A DNA stretch of 64,000 bases, from positions 868,001-932,000 of the forward strand of contig NZ_CP087585.1 in assembly GCF_022200785.1 (NCBI RefSeq). The letters run 5' to 3'. The position numbers and the translations under genes were made by a program. This DNA comes from Pedobacter mucosus (lineage in GTDB: Bacteria > Bacteroidota > Bacteroidia > Sphingobacteriales > Sphingobacteriaceae). Shown here in pieces: positions 44,001 to 51,691 of the stretch. The notes under the pieces are model-generated. The model was not told the origin of the DNA and ran no database searches. It saw only the letters and a program-made list of their open reading frames with translations. The first letter of the stretch is position 1. The number at the start of each line of letters is the position of its first letter.

Positions 44001-44185
44001 TGCAAAGCATTAAGATTAAAGCTTTAAGAGCATATGTATCTGGTCAGAACTTATATACCATAACAGGTTATAGTGGTCCGGATCCAGAAGTTTCTGTAAA
44101 AAATTCTACGTTAACACCGGGCTTCGATTATTCTGCCTATCCAAGAGCAAGAACAATAACTTTTGGAATTAATGCCACATTTTAA
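41051..44185 (+). CDS. SusC/RagA-family TonB-dependent outer-membrane receptor (first pair)
   Basis: A 1044-residue protein with a signal peptide (to about residue 22, FTKAQ), then a carboxypeptidase-regulatory-like domain (GKITDVRSGETLPGVNISI). The TonB box region DLNDVVVVGYG follows, then the plug (IRGNNSV, PLYVIDGFPIDNPDNNI, ILKDASSTAIYGSRGANGVI) and a beta-barrel ending TITFGINATF. With the SusD that follows it forms the lidded transporter importing oligosaccharides across the outer membrane. A second start, ATG two codons later, is equally plausible. It is the first gene of a long plus-strand unit, with a promoter and the shared palindrome upstream. The 387-base gap to the regulator gene is regulatory DNA. 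Confidence 0.95.
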   Translation: MSMKKFLLLLIFPFLIVQFTKAQTRVLKGKITDVRSGETLPGVNISINNGPRVISDTNGNYSINLPANNSGTISASFIGYQTKTTTIGTQTQINFALTSSIEDLNDVVVVGYGVIKKPDVTGSIAQVNIADMLKAPVKSFDDALAGRVAGVTVSSNDGQPGSTNNIVIRGNNSVTQDNTPLYVIDGFPIDNPDNNIINPEEIESITILKDASSTAIYGSRGANGVILITTKRGKIGDPVVKLNSYVAVQDVTHRENMMDPYEFVRLQNDIDPVSTALVYFADGKTLESYRGVPGVDFQDALYRQAFMHSNNLSISGGTEKTRYSISASVVGQGGVIINSDFGRYQGRVTLDQDVNAKLKVGINANYSSINITGTTPSSSTAQINASTNLMYSVWGYRPISSGNIDLLNELFDPEIDETVNYRFNPIASANNEYRRNVTNNIIANVYADYAITPKLKLRVTGGLNNNQNRSESFNNTQTRSGSPFGPLGVNGVNGGIAYRQVNNWVNENTLTYNNNFNKNNSLNVLVGGTLQGINATSYGYTATAVPNENLGISGLDEGLPRSITSSQTGSKLASGLARVNYNFMSKYLFTATVRADGSSKFRENNKWSYFTSGAFAWRMSDEPFMKKLKFINDAKLRISYGETGNNRIGDFSTYSTFIIEPMAAYAFNNSIIKGIIPSAIGNPGLKWETTATTNIGYDLSMFNDRIGITIDAYRKTTFDLLLNALLPTTTGYANAFKNIGRVRNQGLEITINTVNIKNKNFSWSTNFNISFNQNKLMGLAENQESIQTPIVWDRRYTGLPVYVAKLDNPISQMYGFVWDGIYQFEDFDKLPDGRYTLKANVVNNGSARTAVQPGDIKYKDINGDGVVNTLDQTQIGRAYPIHVGGLSNNISYKNFDLNFFLQWSYGNDIINANRLIFEGNSSASINLNQYAEYADRWTPTNPSNTLHRVGGQGPAYYSSRIIEDGSYIRLKTVALGYNFGKQVLQSIKIKALRAYVSGQNLYTITGYSGPDPEVSVKNSTLTPGFDYSAYPRARTITFGINATF

Positions 44186-44232
44186 CTTAATATTAATCTG
44201 ATGATTCAAAAGAATCTTATAAAATAGAATAT

Positions 44233-46038
44233 ATGAAAACGAAAATATTTATTCTCATCATGCTCTTAACAGGAAGTTTGAGTTCTTGTAAAAAATTTCT
44301 TGAAGTGCTGCCGAAAGATTTTGTTTCCCCAGAAAATTATTTCAATAACGAGACTGAATTAAATACCGCCTTAGTTGGGGTTTATGATGTAATGGGAAGT
44401 GCAGCACTGTATGGAGAAATATACTGGGCTCAGTTTGAAGTGGCCACAGATGAAAGTTTTTTCAGACAATCTACCACCACAATCGGTGTGCAGGTATATA
44501 ATTACGATTCAAATAATAGTTCCATTGCAGGTATTTGGCGAGCACTTTACACAGGGATAGAGCGGGCAAACATCTTGTTGGCCAATATCGATAAACCAGT
44601 AATGAGTGATGCGAATAGAAATGTAGTTAGAGGTGAAGCACTATTTTTGAGAAGTTACTACTACTTTTTATTGGCTTCTAATTTTGGCGATGTGCCATTA
44701 ATCTTGACACCTACAAAATCAGTTAATAATCCAGAGATTGCCCGCACACCTATTAAAGATGTGTATGCACAAATATTAGCCGATATGACAACGGCAGAAG
44801 GTTTAGTAAAGCCAATTACAGCTTATAATTATTCTGGAAGGGTTAGCAAAAGTGCTGTGCAAGGGATTTTGGCGAGGGTTTGTTTAAAAATGGCCGGCGA
44901 ACCTTTGAAGGATGTAAGTAAATATGCAGATGCTGCTAAATGGGCGAAGATGGTTATCACATCAGGCATTCATAGTTTAAATCCATCTTATGAGCAAATT
45001 TTCATCAACGAATCTCAGGATTTATACGACGTTAAAGAAGCCATTTGGGAAGTTGAATTTCAAGGAAATCTTTTACAAGCCGGAGTAAATGAAACTGGAA
45101 GATTAGGCGTTTTAGGCGGCTTGGCTGGAACAAATGCTGAAATTGGAAACAGTTACGGCCAATGGAACGGAACCCGTGTTTTCTATGATATTTTTACCCC
45201 TCAGGATTTAAGAAGGGATTGGAACATTGGCTCCTATTATTATAGCGGAGCTACCAAAACTAAAGTATTTCAAACCGTTGCAGAAGCAAAAAGTGTAGGC
45301 AAATGGCGAAGAGAATACGAACTTTTAACTCCCAAAAATCCAAATTATAATGGCACCAATTTCCCGCTTTTAAGGTATGCAGATGTGTTACTTATGTATG
45401 CTGAAGCCACAAATGAAATTGCTGGTCCCAATGCAGAAATTATTAATTATATAAATTTGGTTAGACAAAGAGGAGCTGGAAAAGTAATTAATGGAACCAC
45501 TGTTTATGCTATAAATGTTACTAATGGTGGTTCTGGTTATACCACTGTACCAACAGTAACGTTGAACGGAGGCGGTTTTACCAACGCGGCCACTGCAACG
45601 GCGACTATACTTAATGGCCGCGTAAACGGAGTAGTGGTAACCTTGCCAGGATCATTTTATAGAACCCCGCCAACTGTAACGATTTCGGGTACAACCGGAA
45701 CTGGTGCTGTGGCTGTTGCCACCTTATCTACCCCAACAGATGCTGATTTAACTGCGGCACAAACGGCGTCAAAAGATGCATTGAAACTTGAAATTATTAA
45801 CGAAAGATCTCGCGAACTTTGCTATGAAGGGTTAAGAAGAGGCGACTTAATCAGATGGGGGATTTTTATAGAAAGAATGAAAAATGCGGCATCATCTGCA
45901 ACATTAAGGTATATAGCCGCTTTCAAATATGCATCGAGGCCAGGTGATAACATCAGTGAAAAACACAATTTATTCCCGATTCCGCTTTCAGAAATATCGT
46001 TGAATAAACTTCTTACCCAAAATCCAGGATGGCAATAA
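44233..46038 (+). CDS. SusD/RagB-family glycan-binding lipoprotein with inserted beta-repeat module
   Basis: A 601-residue protein, longer than the second SusD in this window (485). The lipobox is LTGSLSSC (C18-19 region). The SusD fold is seen from KFLEVLPKDFVSPENYFN, the TPR-like helices (RGEALFLRSYYYFLLASNFGDVP), LLRYADVLLMYAEATNEI, and late INERSRELCYEGLRRGDLIRW with the C-terminal LFPIPLSEISLNKLLTQNPGW. Between the YAEA helix and the INERSREL motif, about residues 418-501 are an extra glycine/threonine-rich stretch with two GY/FYRTPPTV-like turns (GGSGYTTVPTVTL, FYRTPPTVTISG), unusual for SusD. It binds the polysaccharide at the cell surface and closes over SusC. Confidence 0.94.
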   Translation: MKTKIFILIMLLTGSLSSCKKFLEVLPKDFVSPENYFNNETELNTALVGVYDVMGSAALYGEIYWAQFEVATDESFFRQSTTTIGVQVYNYDSNNSSIAGIWRALYTGIERANILLANIDKPVMSDANRNVVRGEALFLRSYYYFLLASNFGDVPLILTPTKSVNNPEIARTPIKDVYAQILADMTTAEGLVKPITAYNYSGRVSKSAVQGILARVCLKMAGEPLKDVSKYADAAKWAKMVITSGIHSLNPSYEQIFINESQDLYDVKEAIWEVEFQGNLLQAGVNETGRLGVLGGLAGTNAEIGNSYGQWNGTRVFYDIFTPQDLRRDWNIGSYYYSGATKTKVFQTVAEAKSVGKWRREYELLTPKNPNYNGTNFPLLRYADVLLMYAEATNEIAGPNAEIINYINLVRQRGAGKVINGTTVYAINVTNGGSGYTTVPTVTLNGGGFTNAATATATILNGRVNGVVVTLPGSFYRTPPTVTISGTTGTGAVAVATLSTPTDADLTAAQTASKDALKLEIINERSRELCYEGLRRGDLIRWGIFIERMKNAASSATLRYIAAFKYASRPGDNISEKHNLFPIPLSEISLNKLLTQNPGWQ

Positions 46039-46064
46039 GATCTATAAATTTTAATTCAAATCGC

Positions 46065-46964
46065 ATGAAAAAAATAATATTATATACAAGCTTGGCTGCA
46101 ATTATCTGCATAACAGGCTGTAAAAAATTAAATGTTGATGAGCCTGAGTTTGATGTAAGCTTGAGTAAAACAACGTATAAGGTTGGTGAAGCTGTAAATT
46201 TTACTTTTGCGGGCAATCCGGATTTAATCACCGTATACAGAGGTATTCCTGGAGAAAACTATGATTTTAGAAATAGAATTGATGCAAATGGAATTCCTCA
46301 ACTTAATTTTACGACACTAATTCAGAATCCTGGCGAATTAAATACATTAAGGCTGAAAGCATCAACAGATTTTGCAGGGAAGTATGATGCAACAGGCATT
46401 GCTTCGGCAACCTGGACAGATATCACTTCGAGAGCGATTCTTTCTACCGGTACAGATAATACAGCATCGGGAACCATCGATCTTTCTGATTTAAAAGTTG
46501 CTGGCAAACCATTATATCTCGCTTATACCTATAGTGGATATGCGCATGCAACTTTAAAGCAGCCCTCTTGGTTTATTAGAACATTTAATGTAAACAACGT
46601 TTTGCCAGATGGAAGAACTTCTTTAATTTCTGCCATTGGGCAAGTTGGGTGGATTGGCGTAGATGTGAAAAATCCGACGGTAGTTTGGGCCGTTCCAACA
46701 ACGGGGCAGGCCGCAATTAATGGTACAGATCCGGCTGCAATTAACCAAGATAACGAGGACTGGCTAATTAGCAAACCGTTTAACTTAAATGCAGTTTCTG
46801 CTGATATTGGCTTAGGATTAAAAACCTCAACTACAACATTAAATTCTTATAATTATGTTTACACAACTGCTGGTAGTTATACAATTACTTTTATTGCGGC
46901 AAATGCAAGTCGCGATGATAAAAAAGAAATCGTAAAACAGTTAACCATTACTATTGAGCCATAA
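46065..46964 (+). CDS. DUF5017 surface lipoprotein (SusE/F-like position)
   Basis: 299 residues from the ATG at 46065. The frame is open to 46029, but that start overlaps the SusD gene and lacks the signal. The lipobox AIICITGC precedes KKLNVDEPEFDVSLSKTTYK. An Ig-like beginning (GEAVNFTFAGNPDLITVYRG) is typical of DUF5017. A probable second beta-sandwich domain follows, and the C-terminus is a PKD-like strand (YTTAGSYTITFIAANAS ... QLTITIEP). Lipoproteins in this position after susD usually sit on the cell surface and bind the target glycan. The sequence itself gives no specificity. Confidence 0.88.
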   Translation: MKKIILYTSLAAIICITGCKKLNVDEPEFDVSLSKTTYKVGEAVNFTFAGNPDLITVYRGIPGENYDFRNRIDANGIPQLNFTTLIQNPGELNTLRLKASTDFAGKYDATGIASATWTDITSRAILSTGTDNTASGTIDLSDLKVAGKPLYLAYTYSGYAHATLKQPSWFIRTFNVNNVLPDGRTSLISAIGQVGWIGVDVKNPTVVWAVPTTGQAAINGTDPAAINQDNEDWLISKPFNLNAVSADIGLGLKTSTTTLNSYNYVYTTAGSYTITFIAANASRDDKKEIVKQLTITIEP

Positions 46965-46987
46965 TTATAACCAAATTTAAAATTTAT

Positions 46988-48073
46988 ATGAATTTAAATC
47001 GAACATTCATCTCTTTATTTTGCCTCTCACTTACGTTGTTTTCTTGTAGTGTTAAAGTAAGAAACCCGCAATCATCCATTAATAAAAATCAGGTAAAACT
47101 GGCAATGAAGAAAACCTTCGATTGGCAAATCGCCAATCCGGTAGTGGGCAATACTAAAAATGCAGATGATTGGGCAAGAAGCGTTTTTTATTCGGGAATT
47201 ATGCGTGCTTACGAAACCACAAAAGATAAGGTTTATTTAAATGAAGCATTGCGATGGAGCGAAAGCCTCAACTATAAACTAGGACTGCGATATAGACATG
47301 CCGACGACCACACACGAGGACAAACATTTTTAGGAATTTATGCAATCAATAAAGACAAAAAAGCGATTTCGGCTATAAAATCCACTTTTGATTCAATTTT
47401 ATTAGCTCCAAAACCTGGAAGAGAAGAGTGGTGGTGGTGCGATGCTTTGTTTATGTCGCCACCAGTTTTAGTACGCTTAGCAGAAGCGACGGGCGATCAG
47501 AAATACAACGATTTCATGAATAAAATGTGGTGGGATACAACAGACTTTTTGTTTGATAAGGAAGAAGATTTGTTTTACCGCGATAAAAGTTTTTTCGATC
47601 GCAGATCGCCCAATGGGAAAAAAGTTTTTTGGTCTAGAGGAAATGGTTGGGTAATGGGTGGCCTGGTGCAGGTATTAGAGCATTTGCCAAAAACCAACCC
47701 AGCGTACAAACGCTTTGAAGAATTGTATTTAAAAATGGCAGTTAAAGTCGCTTCACTACAGCAAGCAGATGGTTTATGGCGACCAAATCTGGCTGATCCG
47801 GCAGAGTATACAAATAAAGAAACCAGTGGTTCAGGGTTTTTCGTATTCGCTTTAACATGGGGAATCAACAATGGCTATTTAGATAAAGCGACTTATTTGC
47901 CAATTGTTTTAAAAGGTTGGAAAGGGTTAAATGAACAGGTAACGCCTGATGGGAAATTAACCTGGGTACAAAAAATTGGTTCGAAACCAGAAACGGTGAA
48001 ACCAGATGACAACCAAGAGTATGGAACAGGTGCTTTTTTAATGGCTGGTACCGAGCTTTTAAAACTTAAATAA
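46988..48073 (+). CDS. GH105 (GH88-clan) unsaturated uronyl hydrolase
   Basis: A 361-residue lipoprotein-like protein (lipobox LTLFSC) with an (alpha/alpha)6-barrel pattern. Family marks are WARSVFYSGIMRAYE, RHADDHTRGQTFLGIY, WWWCDALFMSPPVL (with the Asp expected to protonate the double bond), FWSRGNGWVMGGL and ETSGSGFFVFALTWGIN. GH105/GH88 enzymes hydrate and release the 4,5-unsaturated uronic acid that polysaccharide lyases leave at the non-reducing end. It directly precedes the PL8 lyase gene with 3 bases between stop and start, so lyase and hydrolase form a consecutive pair. Unsaturated glucuronyl versus galacturonyl preference cannot be read from motifs. Confidence 0.9.
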   Translation: MNLNRTFISLFCLSLTLFSCSVKVRNPQSSINKNQVKLAMKKTFDWQIANPVVGNTKNADDWARSVFYSGIMRAYETTKDKVYLNEALRWSESLNYKLGLRYRHADDHTRGQTFLGIYAINKDKKAISAIKSTFDSILLAPKPGREEWWWCDALFMSPPVLVRLAEATGDQKYNDFMNKMWWDTTDFLFDKEEDLFYRDKSFFDRRSPNGKKVFWSRGNGWVMGGLVQVLEHLPKTNPAYKRFEELYLKMAVKVASLQQADGLWRPNLADPAEYTNKETSGSGFFVFALTWGINNGYLDKATYLPIVLKGWKGLNEQVTPDGKLTWVQKIGSKPETVKPDDNQEYGTGAFLMAGTELLKLK

Positions 48074-48076
48074 TAG

Positions 48077-50086
48077 ATGAAGTTAATAAAATATGGTTTG
48101 TTGGTTTTGTTGTTCCTGGGTCTTTCGCAGACCTGGGCGCAACAACCTTTTCAAAAGGTGATTATTAATTATAAAAAATTCCTGATTGAACAAGGTCAAA
48201 CCCCTACAGACAGCTTAAAAAAGTGGATTAATACTTTACAACAAAATGGACAATGGGCAGATATTGATTACAAAGACAAAGGCCCATCAAGGTGGAAAAC
48301 AATTGTTCATTTATATAGGCTTAACAAAATTTCTTTAGCCTACCAAAAACCGGGGAATGCATTCTATAAAAATGAAAATGTTTGGAATAAAATTATATCA
48401 GCTTCTAATAATTGGATCGAAAACAAATACAAGAATCCAAATTGGTGGCAAAACGAAATTGGAGTACCTCAGCAATGGAGGGATATCATAACTTTAAATG
48501 AGAAATCATATACTAAAGAGCAATTAGCGAATGCATTAAGTATTTTATTTCAATACAAGCTTAAAGAAACTTTTACAGGAGCCAATTTAGTATGGAGTGC
48601 CGATTTAGCGATGCATTATGGTTTGTTTACCTCGAATGAAGAATTGGTTTCAAAGGCTAGAAATTTAATTATTAAAGAAGTTAAAATCAGCGATGGTGAA
48701 GGAATCAGGCCAGATTTTAGTTACCACCAACATGGTGCCCGGTTGCAGGCACACCATTATGGAAGTTCATTTTTAACAGAAAATATTCGTTTAGCCTATG
48801 AACTGCAGCAAACACCTTGGCAATTTCCTGCATCAAAAATAACTATTTTAAATAATTATCTCATTAACGGATGGCAATGGATGGCGAGAGGAATTTACAT
48901 TACACCGGCCACAATCGATCGTGCAATCAGTAGATCTGAAGTACTTAAAATAGACTTATCAGGATTACTGGAATATCTAATTCAACTCTCTTTACCTTCA
49001 GAAACAGCCGAATTAAAAGCAATGTTGGCTGTTCAAAAAGGCGGAACACAAACACTAAATGGATACCGTTATTTTCCATATTCTGACTTTGGAGCTTACC
49101 AACAAGCAAGTTTCAGTTTCTTTGTGAAAACCATTTCTACCCGTACAGAGATTACTGAAATTATTAATGGAGAGAATCAAAAAGGTGCGTTTCTGAATCT
49201 GGGAAACACTTATCTGTTAAGAAATGGAAATGAATATTATAATTTGATGCCTTTTTGGGATTGGAAACATTTGCCCGGAACCACTAATTTTACAAGTGCG
49301 AAAACTATAAACAAACAGCGGTTTGTTGGCGGCATCACTACAGCAGCTGATGGATTGAGTGTTATGGATTTTGAAACGACTAACGGTGTTGCCACTCTTA
49401 ATGGAAGTAAATTTTGGGCAGTGCATCAAGGTAAAATATTCTGTTTAATTGCAGGCTTAAACTTATCAGGAAGCACCGATTCTATTTATACAACTTTAGA
49501 ACAATCGAGGTTGCAGGGAACGGTTTTGATTAATTCTTCCAAAAATATTTTGACCGAACAAACATCAATAACTAAAGGCGTTAAATGGGTTCGGCATAAT
49601 AATTTTACTTACATCCCATTAAGTGGTTCATCGCTTAGCGTAAGTAACTTGAAGAAAACCGGTAATTGGCTAAGTATTGCCAAATCAGGAACTCCAGATC
49701 AAATCTCAGAAAATGTTTTTCAAGTGGTAGCAACACATCAAAATAATTCTTCAGCCGCTTATTTAATCGATGGAAATACGGAAGCAACGGCGCTGGATAA
49801 AATGATTTCCAAACCTGACTGGAAGATTTTAAGGAACAATAGAAACTGCCAGGCAATTGCATTTAACGATGGTTCAATTTTTATGTCCTTCCATCAAAAT
49901 GATGTGCTGAAGTATTTAAAAAACTCAATTACGGTTAATCAACCTTGTTTGCTTATTGTAACTAAAAACTCAATTTATGCTAGTGATCCACTTTATAAAG
50001 GTGGAGAATTAGTTGTGATCTTGAATGGACGAACCATAAATTTAGCGTTGCCTGCAGACGGGACAACAGTAAAATACGACTTATGA
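48077..50086 (+). CDS. PL8-family polysaccharide lyase (chondroitinase AC / hyaluronate / xanthan lyase type)
   Basis: A 669-residue protein with a signal peptide ending near TWAQQ. The N-terminal alpha-toroid holds TGANLVWSADLAMHYGL (N170), GIRPDFSYHQHGARLQ (H219) and HYG (Y228), then IDRAISRS (R282, R286). From memory of Pedobacter heparinus chondroitinase AC (H225, Y234, R288, R292), the spacings 9, 63 and 4 are the same here, so the catalytic set is intact. The C-terminal beta-sheet domains include STRTE, INGENQKGAF and MPFWDWKHLPGTT. PL8 enzymes cleave beside a uronic acid in chondroitin, hyaluronan or xanthan. The neighbours (rhamnosidase, no sulfatase, two de-acylating enzymes) argue for another polymer. 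Its 3' end overlaps the esterase gene by 4 bases. Confidence 0.93.
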   Translation: MKLIKYGLLVLLFLGLSQTWAQQPFQKVIINYKKFLIEQGQTPTDSLKKWINTLQQNGQWADIDYKDKGPSRWKTIVHLYRLNKISLAYQKPGNAFYKNENVWNKIISASNNWIENKYKNPNWWQNEIGVPQQWRDIITLNEKSYTKEQLANALSILFQYKLKETFTGANLVWSADLAMHYGLFTSNEELVSKARNLIIKEVKISDGEGIRPDFSYHQHGARLQAHHYGSSFLTENIRLAYELQQTPWQFPASKITILNNYLINGWQWMARGIYITPATIDRAISRSEVLKIDLSGLLEYLIQLSLPSETAELKAMLAVQKGGTQTLNGYRYFPYSDFGAYQQASFSFFVKTISTRTEITEIINGENQKGAFLNLGNTYLLRNGNEYYNLMPFWDWKHLPGTTNFTSAKTINKQRFVGGITTAADGLSVMDFETTNGVATLNGSKFWAVHQGKIFCLIAGLNLSGSTDSIYTTLEQSRLQGTVLINSSKNILTEQTSITKGVKWVRHNNFTYIPLSGSSLSVSNLKKTGNWLSIAKSGTPDQISENVFQVVATHQNNSSAAYLIDGNTEATALDKMISKPDWKILRNNRNCQAIAFNDGSIFMSFHQNDVLKYLKNSITVNQPCLLIVTKNSIYASDPLYKGGELVVILNGRTINLALPADGTTVKYDL

Positions 50087-51003
50087 AATTGAAATTTAAA
50101 CTGATCTTAATTTTCTTGTTACTTTTTGCATTTGCCAAAGCACAAACTGTTATTCCGTTATATAATGGACCAATTCCCGGCGCCATAAAAGACGAAAGTT
50201 ACGTAGAAAAACAACACATTGGTGAAGATGGTAAGCGTTATCTTTCTTTCGTAAGCAAGCCAACCATTGCAGTATTTCAACCTCCAAAAGGGAAAGCAAA
50301 CGGTACATCTGTAATTATTTGTCCTGGTGGCGGTTATCAGGTTTTAGCAGTTGAACATGAAGGGGAAGAACTGGCGAAAAGATTTAACGATGCTGGCATA
50401 ACGGCTTTTGTTTTAAAATATCGTTTGCCAAGCGCCGCAATAATGACTGATAAAAGCATGGCTCCATTACAAGATTTACAACAGGCAATCTTGATCGTGA
50501 GACGAGATGCTGCAAAATGGAATCTAAATCCCGCGAAAATTGGTGTATTGGGCGCATCTGCTGGTGGACATTTAGCTGCAACTGCCGGAGTTCATTTTGA
50601 GAAATCTTATATCGAAAATCCACAAAAAATAAGTTTGAAACCAGATTTTATGATTCTACTTTATCCGCGTATTTCTATGGAATTAGGATCAGAATCGAGC
50701 TCGGCAAAAAATTTACTTGGCCCAGATTTTAAGCCAGCATTAATGAATTTTTTCTCATTAGATAAACAAGTGACAACCAATACGCCTCCAACATTTCTAT
50801 TGCATGCTAGTGATGATCCAGTTGTGAAAGTAGAACATAGCATTTTGTTTTATCAGGCTTTAGTAGAAAAGAAGGTGCCAGCAGAAATGCATATTTATAA
50901 AAGTGGCGGACATGGTTTTGGCTTAAATAATAAAACAAGTACCGACGATTGGTTTCTAATCCTTCTCCATTGGTTAAAAGATAGTGAGCTAATAAAAGGT
51001 TAA
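50083..51003 (+). CDS. Secreted alpha/beta-hydrolase esterase (acetylxylan-esterase-like)
   Basis: A 306-residue protein with a signal peptide (FAKAQ, about 1-21). The oxyanion-hole loop is CPGGGYQ at 80-86. The nucleophile is S159 in GVLGASAGGHLAA. The acid is in HASDDPVVKVEHS and the His in KSGGHGFGL. This is the BD-FAE/acetylxylan-esterase-like branch common in Bacteroidota polysaccharide loci. It probably removes acetyl or other ester groups from the target glycan in the periplasm. Its ATG overlaps the PL8 stop (ATGA), so the two are translationally coupled. Exact acyl group unknown. Confidence 0.87.
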   Translation: MKLKFKLILIFLLLFAFAKAQTVIPLYNGPIPGAIKDESYVEKQHIGEDGKRYLSFVSKPTIAVFQPPKGKANGTSVIICPGGGYQVLAVEHEGEELAKRFNDAGITAFVLKYRLPSAAIMTDKSMAPLQDLQQAILIVRRDAAKWNLNPAKIGVLGASAGGHLAATAGVHFEKSYIENPQKISLKPDFMILLYPRISMELGSESSSAKNLLGPDFKPALMNFFSLDKQVTTNTPPTFLLHASDDPVVKVEHSILFYQALVEKKVPAEMHIYKSGGHGFGLNNKTSTDDWFLILLHWLKDSELIKG

Positions 51004-51048
51004 GATTTATAACAAATTTTCAAATTCTATAAAACAGTCAAAACATTA

Positions 51049-51687
51049 ATGGGCAATATAATTTTAACATCTGACGATTTTGGACTTAGTAAAATATACA
51101 ATCGTGAGATTTTATTGGCTATTGAATCGAATTTATTAAGCTCCGTTTCGGTAATGGTAAATAATCAGATTGCCACCCAACAACAACAAGTTGACGCTTT
51201 ACTTGCATTGGCTTTAGAAAAAAATATTAGTTTGGGTTTGCATTTGGAAATTGGGTTTGATGATGGTGATATAAAAGAACTTTGCTCAAACCAATGGAAT
51301 ATTTTTGTGGCGGTTTTGGGAATTAAGCCAGATTATATCGACATTCATAAAGATCATTTGTTTGCCAAATACTTCAACGAAGTTGCTCATTTCTGCATTA
51401 ATAAAAAGGTTCCTTTTAGAAAATATAAGCTTACTACAGTTAAACTTAGCGCACCAGATGATTTATATATCGCCTCAACAAATAGTCTTTCAAACTTAGA
51501 GGTAAAATTAAATAAACTCCAGGCGAACCATACTTTAGAAGTCGTTTTTCATATTGGTATGTATGATGAAAATGTTGTTTCTTCGCTAAATAGTGAAAGG
51601 GCAGAAGATAGAGGCAAGCTAGAATGGACGCATAAAATCATCAACAAGCTTGGAATTAAAGTGGTTAATTACAATTTTTTAAAGTGA
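51049..51687 (+). CDS. YdjC/ChbG-type carbohydrate deacetylase, short form
   Basis: A 212-residue protein without signal peptide, hence cytoplasmic, unlike its neighbours. It opens with ILTSDDFGLSK (D9/D10 metal-binding pair) and continues with LGLHLEIGF and a DIHKDHLF metal-site His cluster, typical of the YdjC family. ChbG/YdjC proteins remove acetyl groups from N-acetylated oligosaccharides such as chitobiose. At 212 residues it is shorter than the usual roughly 250-300. The segment between the HLE and the DIHKDH motifs is compressed, though the metal ligands remain. In this locus it would act late on imported acetylated oligosaccharides. Whether it targets N-acetyl or O-acetyl groups is open. 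Confidence 0.82.
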   Translation: MGNIILTSDDFGLSKIYNREILLAIESNLLSSVSVMVNNQIATQQQQVDALLALALEKNISLGLHLEIGFDDGDIKELCSNQWNIFVAVLGIKPDYIDIHKDHLFAKYFNEVAHFCINKKVPFRKYKLTTVKLSAPDDLYIASTNSLSNLEVKLNKLQANHTLEVVFHIGMYDENVVSSLNSERAEDRGKLEWTHKIINKLGIKVVNYNFLK

Positions 51688-51691
51688 TAAG

